From Lachnospiraceae bacterium (GTDB lineage Bacteria; Bacillota; Clostridia; Lachnospirales; Lachnospiraceae), in NCBI GenBank assembly GCA_017482205.1, contig JAFUNK010000007.1, forward strand, positions 40,605 to 104,604: a DNA stretch of 64,000 bases, given 5' to 3'. The notes under the pieces are model-generated. The model ran no database searches, had not been told where the DNA came from, and worked only from the letters and a program-made list of their open reading frames with translations. This document shows positions 17,423 to 24,755 of the stretch, piece after piece. A program made the position numbers and the translations under genes. Every line of letters starts with the position of its first letter. Position 1 is the first letter of the stretch.

Positions 17423-17451
17423 TTGCACCCGGCGACAAATAGTGCTATACT
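17423..17451 (+). promoter_or_regulatory. Sigma-A promoter of typA
   Basis: TTGCAC, 17-nt spacer, TATACT; the transcript would have a leader of about 85 nt. Confidence 0.7.
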
Positions 17452-17544
17452 GTAACCGTTTTGGAAATTACTTTTTAACACTATCTTTATAGCCCATATG
17501 CTCACAAATGCATATACTTGTTTTCAAAAGGAGTTTAATTATTT

Positions 17545-19374
17545 ATGATGCAAAATCGAGAAGATGTAAGAAACGTAGCTATTATTGCCCATGTTGACCA
17601 CGGCAAAACCACTCTGGTGGACGAATTATTAAAGCAAAGCGGTGTATTCCGCGAACATCAGGAAGTGGCAGAACGTGTCATGGACTCCAACGATATTGAA
17701 AGAGAGCGTGGTATTACTATTCTCTCAAAAAACACTGCCGTAACCTACAAAAATACCAAAATCAATATTATTGACACCCCCGGACATGCGGACTTCGGTG
17801 GCGAGGTAGAACGTGTCCTTAAAATGGTAAACGGTGTTATTCTGGTGGTTGATGCTTTTGAAGGTCCCATGCCCCAGACTAAGTTCGTGCTTCGCAAAGC
17901 TTTGGAGTTAAAGCTGCCCGTAATTGCCTGCATCAACAAAATTGACAGACCGGAAGCCCGTCCCGAAGAAGTAGTAGATGAGGTTTTAGAACTGTTTTTG
18001 GATTTGGAAGCAGACGATGCACAGCTTGACTGTCCTTTTGTATTTGCTTCTGCAAAGACCGGCAGTGCTACTCTTAATTTGACCGTTAAAAATAAGGACA
18101 TGAAGCCTTTATTTGATACAATTTTAGACTATATTCCCGCACCCCAGGGTGACCCGGAAGCAGGGACCCAGCTTTTAATCAGCACCATTGATTACAACGA
18201 ATATGTGGGACGTATCGGTGTCGGCAAAGTAGACAACGGACGTATTGCAGTCAATCAGGAAGTAATTCTCTGCAATGCCCATGACCCTGAAAAGCAGAAA
18301 AAAGTAAAAATCAGCAAATTATATGAATTTGACGGTTTAAATAAGGTAGAAGTCAAGGAAGCAGGTATCGGCTCCATCGTAGCTATTTCCGGTATTACTG
18401 ACATTCATATCGGTGACACCCTCTGCTCCCCCGACAACATTGCCCCCATTCCCTTCCAGAAAATCAGTGAGCCTACCATTTCCATGGATTTCTGTGTAAA
18501 TGACTCTCCCCTGGCAGGTCAGGAAGGCAAATACGTAACCAGCCGTCACCTCCGTGACAGACTGTTCAGGGAATTAAATACCGATGTTTCCCTGCGTGTG
18601 GAAGAAACCGATTCCGCAGACTGCTTCAAGGTTTCCGGACGTGGCGAATTGCACCTTTCCGTATTGATTGAAAACATGCGTCGTGAAGGCTTTGAATTTG
18701 CTGTCAGCAAAGCAGAAGTTTTATACAAAACCGACGAAAACGGTAAAAAATTAGAGCCCATGGAACTGACTTATATTGATGTTCCCGATGAATTTTCCGG
18801 TGTGGTTATCGAAAAATTAAGCCAGCGAAAAGGCGAACTGCGCAGCATGGGTACTGCTACCGGCGGTTATACCCGTCTGGAATTTGCAATTCCTTCCCGT
18901 GGCTTAATCGGTTACCGCGGTGACTTCATGACCGATACCAAGGGTAACGGTATTATGAACTCCATCTTTGACGGCTATGCACCTTACAAAGGCGATATCC
19001 AGTACAGAAAACAAGGTTCCCTCATTGCTTTTGAAAACGGGGAGTCCATTACCTACGGTCTTTTCAATGCACAGGAACGTGGTACACTCTTTATCGGTGC
19101 CGGTGTAAAGGTTTATGCAGGTATGGTTATCGGCTCCAACGGCCGTGGCGAGGATATTGAAGTAAATGTCTGCAAGAAAAAACAGCTTACCAATACCCGC
19201 TCTTCCAGTGCAGACGAAGCACTCCGCTTAGTACCGCCTAAGATTATGAGTCTGGAACAGTGTCTGGATTTCATTGATACGGACGAGCTTTTGGAAGTAA
19301 CCCCTACTTCCCTGCGTATCCGCAAAAAGATTTTAGACCCTACCATGAGAAAAAGAGCTGCGATGAAGAAATAG
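17545..19374 (+). CDS. typA: Ribosome-associated translational GTPase BipA/TypA
   Basis: 609 residues, the full family length. Elongation-factor-type GTPase domain with P-loop AHVDHGKTT (about 15-23), switch I RERGITI, DTPGHADFGGEV and NKIDRPEAR. EF-G-like domains II, III and V follow, then the BipA-specific C-terminal domain (GLIGYRGDFMTDTKGNGIM and TNTRSSSADEALRL). Binds the 70S ribosome and helps 50S assembly, mainly under stress or cold. Start at the first of two ATGs after AAAGGAGTTTAATT. Monocistronic. Confidence 0.97.
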   Translation: MMQNREDVRNVAIIAHVDHGKTTLVDELLKQSGVFREHQEVAERVMDSNDIERERGITILSKNTAVTYKNTKINIIDTPGHADFGGEVERVLKMVNGVILVVDAFEGPMPQTKFVLRKALELKLPVIACINKIDRPEARPEEVVDEVLELFLDLEADDAQLDCPFVFASAKTGSATLNLTVKNKDMKPLFDTILDYIPAPQGDPEAGTQLLISTIDYNEYVGRIGVGKVDNGRIAVNQEVILCNAHDPEKQKKVKISKLYEFDGLNKVEVKEAGIGSIVAISGITDIHIGDTLCSPDNIAPIPFQKISEPTISMDFCVNDSPLAGQEGKYVTSRHLRDRLFRELNTDVSLRVEETDSADCFKVSGRGELHLSVLIENMRREGFEFAVSKAEVLYKTDENGKKLEPMELTYIDVPDEFSGVVIEKLSQRKGELRSMGTATGGYTRLEFAIPSRGLIGYRGDFMTDTKGNGIMNSIFDGYAPYKGDIQYRKQGSLIAFENGESITYGLFNAQERGTLFIGAGVKVYAGMVIGSNGRGEDIEVNVCKKKQLTNTRSSSADEALRLVPPKIMSLEQCLDFIDTDELLEVTPTSLRIRKKILDPTMRKRAAMKK

Positions 19375-19451
19375 TGCTCCAATAAAGCAATAGAGCTACA
19401 ATGAAAAAACAGAAATAATCAGCACTATTGTTTTAACCAATGGTTTTCTCT

Positions 19452-19505
19452 GCCCCCATTTCAAAACCTGTCACCCTTTGGACAGTTGAAATGGGGGCTT
19501 TTATT
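19452..19505 (+). terminator. Terminator of typA
   Basis: GCCCCCATTTCAA paired with TTGAAATGGGGGC, then TTTTATT. Confidence 0.9.
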
Positions 19506-20105
19506 CATTAGGACAGAGAAATTTTTGCATTGGGATTAGTTAGTTTTGGATTGATTACTTTTGGATTGCCTGCTTTGGAATTCAGACCGCTCGCTTTGGG
19601 ATTAGGACTAGTCCCTTTTGCAAAGATTCATCATAATTAGTTTCATTATATTGTATAGAAATGATTAAAATGCAAAATCTATCCATTAAAAATCCCTTCA
19701 AAAGAGTGCTAGTATAGTATAGATTTCAAAATATGGCGTTGTCTATCCTATAAAAACCTTATATTATCTAATAAAGTCACCTGAAAACATCTTTGTATTG
19801 ACTAATTAGATGTATATATTTTACTAAAAAAAGAAATCTATCCATCTTAATGCATCTTTACCCCCAAAAATTGTCATATAGAAGTCTTAGAAAATGGAAA
19901 TCTATCCTATCTCGGCAATGATTTTGATATTCTAAGTTATGCATATCATTCATTTAAAAGGTGCTCTGCCCATGTGTATAGTTGACAGTTCTTCATTCAT
20001 TTCCTCCTATAGTTCTGCATTCACTTCTGTCTTCTCCTACTTGAACATACCACCACTTTTATGATGTACTTATTTCCGTCAAAAAAAAACGCAGAGGTGT
20101 AACAA
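19506..20105. other. 600-nt AT-rich intergenic stretch with short repeats
   Basis: No convincing gene. 19530-19610 is a degenerate TTTGGATT(G/A)... repeat block. Five copies of a ten-base motif AAATCTATCC (one inverted, variants allowed) sit at about 19675, 19716 (inverted), 19739, 19834 and 19898. A TTGACA lies near 19982, but its best -10 (TATAGT) is 20 nt away, so no promoter for the next gene can be assigned with confidence. Confidence 0.5.
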
Positions 20106-21134
20106 ATGAAAAGATTTTTAGCTTTACTATGTACAGTTGCTACTACGCTAACTTTAGTCGGTTGTAATGATGCAGCTCCTTCTACTTCTTCTGACAGCGT
20201 CAACAAACAGGACGAGGATATGGTGAATGAGTCTCAGGGTAATGAGGGTGGAAACAATGGCTTGTCAGGAATACTCGGTGAAGATAATGGTATTTTTGAA
20301 GAGGAAGCCCCCACAGGTATGATACTTACCATTAACGGTAATGAGTATGATTTGACCGGGCATTTTTATGAAAATGTCATAGCAATGGTAAAAAATGACA
20401 TAACAGTAATGGACTATAACGATGCCCTATCCCGGTGCTATGACGAAAATGGGACGTTTCATACCGGCATAAGAGCACTGGATTTATCTGATGAGGAAAG
20501 TGCATCTCGCCTTTATGTAACCCAAATAGAACAACAAAACTCTCCTGCTACGCACACTTACTTCATCAGCAATCTCTACGACAATTCACTGGAATTCGAA
20601 ACACTAAACGGCATCACAAACGGATTTACAGCATCGGACATTAAGTCTTTAGAGGGTTTTGTTTCCATTTTTGCTTCGTGTACTTTTGCCCGCGTTTCGG
20701 AATGGGCGGAGGCAGACGGTGAATATGCCTGTGCCGCCTTGTATGTGGACGGCAAAATGATAGATATCTCTCAATATGAACGTGATGCCGAAACTTGGCT
20801 TGCCGAGCCTGATTCATTTGTAACTTCCTGGCTCAGAGAAGGGGAAAGCCAGGTTACCATCATGCCTCCAACTTATTTCAAGCCATTAGCCATCTTTTCT
20901 TCTTCATACGCCCCTTCACCGGATACTTTTACAGGTCCTGAGTATGAAATGGCTAAACACGTTGCCATGCTCCACCTCGCAATCCGGGACGCTTATTGGG
21001 ATATGGTAGACGGCAATGCAGAATGCATTTGTCTCATTTCTTACATCTATACAGAGGAGGAAGCTGTAGTTTCCTATCAGTTGTACGGAGCCGATTTTAC
21101 TCCCCAAAGAGAGTGGCTGGAAAATATGGAATAA
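20106..21134 (+). CDS. Uncharacterised lipoprotein
   Basis: 342 residues. Lipoprotein signal (MKRFLALLCTVATTLTLVGC, Cys 20) then an acidic, Gly/Asn-rich linker to about residue 65. The rest (70-342) is a globular domain with a Trp/Tyr-rich C-terminal half (ISQYERDAETWLAEPDSF, AFFSSSYAP-like segments). I do not recognise the family. AGAGGTGTAACAA precedes the ATG. Monocistronic, closed by a strong bidirectional terminator. Confidence 0.75.
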   Translation: MKRFLALLCTVATTLTLVGCNDAAPSTSSDSVNKQDEDMVNESQGNEGGNNGLSGILGEDNGIFEEEAPTGMILTINGNEYDLTGHFYENVIAMVKNDITVMDYNDALSRCYDENGTFHTGIRALDLSDEESASRLYVTQIEQQNSPATHTYFISNLYDNSLEFETLNGITNGFTASDIKSLEGFVSIFASCTFARVSEWAEADGEYACAALYVDGKMIDISQYERDAETWLAEPDSFVTSWLREGESQVTIMPPTYFKPLAIFSSSYAPSPDTFTGPEYEMAKHVAMLHLAIRDAYWDMVDGNAECICLISYIYTEEEAVVSYQLYGADFTPQREWLENME

Positions 21135-21181
21135 CAATTACCTTCCATATATGAGACATTTCTGTTTTATTATGCTAATAT

Positions 21182-21254
21182 AAAAATCCGGCATATGGAA
21201 ATAAATCCTAAGTTGCTTATCAACAGACTATTCATTTCCATACACCGGATTTTT
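21182..21254. terminator. Bidirectional terminator
   Basis: Arms AAAAATCCGGCATATGGAAAT (21182-21202) and ATTTCCATACACCGGATTTTT (21232-21254) between the convergent lipoprotein and focA-type genes. Confidence 0.85.
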
Positions 21255-21298
21255 TCTAATTTACAAATACTGTATATTACAATTCCTGCTTTACTTGC

Positions 21299-22144
21299 TT
21301 AGTACTCTTCTGCCATATCGATTTCTTTCTGTTCTGCTTCGATAGACTGACTGTAGAGAGGGGTATGGCGCAGATACATCAGCCAATATCCGGCACCTAC
21401 AATACCGGCACCGCCTACGATATTTCCCAGCGTAACCGGCAGCAGATTTTTCAACAGGAAACTTCCTACCGTAAGTCCTTCTGTTGCAATACCGTATTCA
21501 CCGGCTGTAAAAATACCTGCCATGCAGAAATAAATATCTGCAATACTGTGTTCAAATCCACAGAGAACAAAAGTCATAACCGGCCAGAAACTCATTAAGA
21601 GCTTACCGGATACCGTCTTAGCTGCAAATGCCGCCCAGATAGCTATACAAACCAGTATATTACATAAAATACCCTTGACAAAAGCATCTCCAAAAGACAT
21701 ATTTACACGGCTCATAGCAGAATTCACCATGCTTTGTGCCAGTCTGCCGTCAAACAAATCCGGCACATGCCCCATAACTACCAACGCTGCCACAAAAGTA
21801 GCACCAATAAAGTTGCCTATAAATACAAAAAACCAGTTTTTGAGCATCTCGTACCACTTTACTTTTTTCTCCAAAACAGCAAGTATAATCAGATTGTTAC
21901 CTGTAAACAACTCACTACCTGCCACAATTACCATTGCCATACCGGCAGGAAATAAACAGGCACTGATTAATTTCGACAGGGAAGCATTTTCTACGGTAGC
22001 CCCTCCTGTGGTAGCGGATATACCTGCAAAGCCAATAAACATACCCGCAAAAATACCTAATATCAGCATCTTGAATGCAGATAATCTTACCTTATGTATA
22101 CCAATCTCGACGTAACTTCTCGCAATCTCCAAAGGTGAATGCAT
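21299..22144 (-). CDS. Formate/nitrite transporter family channel
   Basis: 281 residues from the ATG at 22144 behind GCAAGGAGGATTTCAG; the upstream TTG extension overlaps the ribosome binding site. Six membrane helices of the FNT fold. The duplicated family features are visible: GIFAGMFIGFAGI, GSELFTGNN in the first half and CGFEHSIADIYF in the second (central pore-loop histidine of FocA/NirC). Probably exports or imports formate, nitrite or hydrosulphide at the cytoplasmic membrane. Formate exchange fits a mixed-acid fermenter, which is inference. Confidence 0.9.
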   Translation of the reverse strand: MHSPLEIARSYVEIGIHKVRLSAFKMLILGIFAGMFIGFAGISATTGGATVENASLSKLISACLFPAGMAMVIVAGSELFTGNNLIILAVLEKKVKWYEMLKNWFFVFIGNFIGATFVAALVVMGHVPDLFDGRLAQSMVNSAMSRVNMSFGDAFVKGILCNILVCIAIWAAFAAKTVSGKLLMSFWPVMTFVLCGFEHSIADIYFCMAGIFTAGEYGIATEGLTVGSFLLKNLLPVTLGNIVGGAGIVGAGYWLMYLRHTPLYSQSIEAEQKEIDMAEEY

Positions 22145-22306
22145 CTGAAATCCTCCTTGCAATACTTTCTCTTTTACTATTTTATCATGATTGTGTTCTA
22201 TTGAGAAGTTAAATTTCTTAACAGTTTCTTAACTTATTATAAACAAATTTGTTTCGGCAAATATCTTCTCCCTTATCCGATACAGTACAAATTATTGCAT
22301 GTGTAT

Positions 22307-22966
22307 CTATTTGTCCAGATGTGAAATATCACCAAACCCACTAATTCTAAATGCTGTCACCCCGTCAAAGCGGTCTTCCGTTATTACCGTCGTCACTGCT
22401 GTGGGCTCTGCACTCAATCCATTTAGTAATATAATAGGTGAAATTCCCAATAAACATGCTAAAATCACGCACTGCACTCCGAAATGGCAAAAGAATACGA
22501 TTGTATCATCGTTGGCATTTACTACTTTGAAGCCTTGTTTTACTCTTTCATAGCCGTGCTTTAAAAGCAATACATCCAAGCCTTCTTTTACTGCTTCAAA
22601 CCGCTCCTTTATATCACTGTTCTCCATGAGCTCAGTGGTAAACCATTGGTCTTTATCATAATAGGCAGGTTCCCCTGTCCATTCCTTCGGCACCAAATCC
22701 CAAGGCTGGTACTTTTTCCCCCTCTTTTTATCATCAATCACCACATCAAACTCATGCAACCACGGAAGTGTCTCTACTTCACGCCCTGCTTTTTTCATAG
22801 TAACGGAGGCGGTATCCTGTGCCCTGCCCATAGGCGACGCATAATAAGCCTTCACATTCATGAGGACAATTCTTTCCGCCAGCTTTTCTGCTTCCTTCCA
22901 GCCTTTTTCTGTTAAGGTATCCAATTCGTAATTTGGATCACCATGCCGTATAATCAGTATTTTCAT
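22307..22966 (-). CDS. Histidine phosphatase (phosphoglycerate-mutase-like) family protein
   Basis: 219 residues. N-terminal IRHGDPNY is the RHG catalytic motif; ASPMGRAQDTA supplies the second Arg; HEF is present, and FFCHFGVQ near the C-terminus supplies the second His. Broad-family phosphatase whose substrate cannot be told. Single gene, 320 nt from the divergent PD-(D/E)XK-like gene. Confidence 0.88.
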   Translation of the reverse strand: MKILIIRHGDPNYELDTLTEKGWKEAEKLAERIVLMNVKAYYASPMGRAQDTASVTMKKAGREVETLPWLHEFDVVIDDKKRGKKYQPWDLVPKEWTGEPAYYDKDQWFTTELMENSDIKERFEAVKEGLDVLLLKHGYERVKQGFKVVNANDDTIVFFCHFGVQCVILACLLGISPIILLNGLSAEPTAVTTVITEDRFDGVTAFRISGFGDISHLDK

Positions 22967-23270
22967 AGATTTCTACCCTTTCATTTTTCTTTATTTATCA
23001 TTTAAAAAGTTTCTAAACACACCTTAATGATTCCTAATATACCGTATTTGATATTGTTCTAAACATACCACTTAACGGGTTCTAAACTTTTCTATTGACA
23101 CTAAAAAAGATTTCCTATAACATGACATTTATAAGGAAATTCTGTACAACTCACTAATTCATACTAACACATATCCATTTATTATCGCAATGTCAACACC
23201 AATTTCAATCCAAAACACAATCCACAATTCGAAAAAAATACCAAGGAGGTTATGAGCTATTTATACTAAA
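22967..23270. other. Divergent intergenic region with three TTCTAAAC repeats
   Basis: TTCTAAAC occurs at 23011, 23057 and 23080, spaced 46 and 23 nt, ending 8 nt before the -35 box at 23095. Possible regulator sites for the downstream gene. An AAGGAGG at 23243-23249 is followed by a five-codon frame (ATG 23252 to TAA 23267). Confidence 0.45.
23095..23123 (+). promoter_or_regulatory. Sigma-A promoter of the PD-(D/E)XK-like gene
   Basis: TTGACA, 17-nt spacer, TAACAT; leader of about 140 nt. Confidence 0.65.
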
Positions 23271-24029
23271 ATGTTATCACACTACAAAAAAATTGAAAGT
23301 CAAATTCTAAATTTGCAAAAGCAGATAAATACATTGCCTTCGGGAAATCTCAGTTGTGCCGGCAACGGTACCCACTACAAATGGTATCAATGCGACAATC
23401 GGACAAACACATATATTCCCAAGAAAAATAAAGAACTTGCAGAACAACTTGCCCTAAAAAAATATCTGAGCCTGCTATTGGAAGACTTATTACATGAACA
23501 ACGTGCGATTCAATTCTATTTATCGCACTATCCAAATACTAAAAAAGCAAATCTTTTGTTGAATAATCCGGAGTATAAAGCATTACTTGCTCCATACTTC
23601 ACGCCACTATCCCAAGAATTGTCTGAGTGGATGAATTCACCATACGAACGTAATCCCAAACATCCTGAACTTCTGCTCCACAAAAGCAGCTCCGGAAATC
23701 TTGTCCGTTCCAAGTCGGAAGCTGTTATTGATATGCTTTTACATCTCAACAAAATTCCTTTCCGCTATGAATGTGCTTTACAATTAGGCGATGTTACGCT
23801 TTTTCCCGACTTCACTGTCCGTCATCCCCGGACAGGTGCCACCTATTATTGGGAGCATTTCGGATTAATGGACACTCCTGCTTATTCCAAAAATGTTTGT
23901 AACAAATTACAGCTTTATACTTCTCATGGAATTATTCCCTCCATTCAATTAATTACAACTTACGAAACAAAGGATACGCCACTAAGTGCTGATACTGTGG
24001 AGAAAATTATTGCACACTATTTTGGATAA
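23271..24029 (+). CDS. Coiled-coil protein with PD-(D/E)XK nuclease-like C-terminal domain
   Basis: 252 residues. A helical/coiled-coil N-terminal half (1-85) contains a small CxGN...WYQCD segment. The C-terminal part has the ordered elements of a restriction-endonuclease-like fold: SKSE150, a strand pair ending FPD180F, then YYWE195HFG. This fits the E...PD...(E/x)x(K/H) layout with histidine in the lysine position. Such proteins occur as orphans in Lachnospiraceae genomes; the target is unknown. The start is ambiguous: the good AAGGAGG is 21 nt from the ATG but 9 nt from an in-frame ATT (23259). Two tandem-repeat arrays lie immediately downstream. Confidence 0.7.
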   Translation: MLSHYKKIESQILNLQKQINTLPSGNLSCAGNGTHYKWYQCDNRTNTYIPKKNKELAEQLALKKYLSLLLEDLLHEQRAIQFYLSHYPNTKKANLLLNNPEYKALLAPYFTPLSQELSEWMNSPYERNPKHPELLLHKSSSGNLVRSKSEAVIDMLLHLNKIPFRYECALQLGDVTLFPDFTVRHPRTGATYYWEHFGLMDTPAYSKNVCNKLQLYTSHGIIPSIQLITTYETKDTPLSADTVEKIIAHYFG

Positions 24030-24077
24030 CATTCATATGAGAATGGCTCGTAAATAATATGAAAAATATATGCGCAT

Positions 24078-24260
24078 GGCAGACCTCATGGGTATATAGG
24101 CAAAAAGCATACTCTTGGCCGGCCTCGTGGGTATATAGGGCAAAAGCATACTCTTGGCTGACCTCATGGGTATATGCGGTCAAAAGCATACTCTTGGCTG
24201 GCCTCATGGGTATATAGGGCAAAAAGCATACTCTTGACTGGCCTCGTGGGTATATAGAAA
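24078..24260. repeat. Tandem array, five units of 39-40 nt
   Basis: Units begin CCTC(A/G)TGGGTATAT at 24084, 24123, 24162, 24202 and 24242 and continue with (A/G)GGCAAAAGCATACTCTTGGCTGG. Units are contiguous, without spacers. The change from 39 to 40 nt breaks any reading frame, so the array is unlikely to be coding. Confidence 0.85.
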
Positions 24261-24413
24261 AAAAATGTGTCCATATACCCACAAAATCTTATTTTTCTGG
24301 GTACTGGTGAACAATTTTTTCTAATATACCCAAATCCTTTATTTTTCCCTCTTTTTTATAAGGAAAATGGGTATACAGCACTAAAAATTTTTTATATACC
24401 CAAAACGGCTCAT

Positions 24414-24578
24414 TAGGTTACCATATACTATCATGAAATAGCTCATCAGGTTGCCTCATGCTGGCATGAACCGGCTCTCCAGGTTACCTCATGCTGGCAT
24501 GAACCGGCTCTCCAGGTTGCCTCATACTGGTATGAACCGGCTCTCCAGGTTACCTCACTCTCGCATGAACCGGCTCGG
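24414..24578. repeat. Tandem array, about five units of 33 nt
   Basis: Units at 24448, 24481, 24514 and 24547 (preceded by a degenerate unit from 24414) have the form AGGTT(G/A)CCTCATGCTGG followed by CATGAACCGGCTCTCC. Each contains the small palindrome CATGC-TG-GCATG. In the third unit, CATACTGGTATG keeps the palindrome with paired changes, which points to structure being maintained. Confidence 0.85.
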
Positions 24579-24690
24579 ATATTTCACCCCAACTCTTAGC
24601 AAAGAACCTTTTTTAGAACGAAAGAGGGTAATCCCTCAAGTCACTTCATTGCTTTGGGGACACCCTCATCTCATTTAAAGCCTCACAATA

Positions 24691-24721
24691 TGTACTGCCC
24701 GCTCAAAGAGCGGGCAGTACA
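24691..24721 (-). terminator. Hairpin after the GH94 gene
   Basis: Perfect 14-bp arms TGTACTGCCCGCTC / GAGCGGGCAGTACA with an AAA loop. There is no clear T-run on the minus strand, so it may be a terminator or a 3'-end stabiliser. Confidence 0.6.
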
Positions 24722-24755
24722 ATGCAAAACTATTTTAAGTTATGTTACCGAGTAA

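Larger units (their letters stand above)
24030..24755. other. Non-coding region with two tandem-repeat arrays
   Basis: No credible gene. It contains the two arrays listed separately, an intervening block with inverted ATATACCCA / TGGGTATA pairs (24270-24405), a short unmatched stretch (24579-24690) and a hairpin before the GH94 stop. Confidence 0.7.

Noticed and set aside
24007-24282. Minus-strand frame with 13-residue repeats across the 39-40 nt array
   Set aside because: Unit length changes between 39 and 40 nt so the repeat drops out of frame, and the frame overlaps the nuclease-like gene end.
24414-24578. CRISPR array
   Set aside because: Repeats are contiguous with no unique spacers, and no cas gene is present in the window.
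24451-24678. Frame encoding 11-residue repeats (LPHAGMNRLSR type) across the 33-nt array
   Set aside because: No ribosome binding site or promoter, and the composition follows from the DNA repeat; conserved palindromes explain the repeat better.
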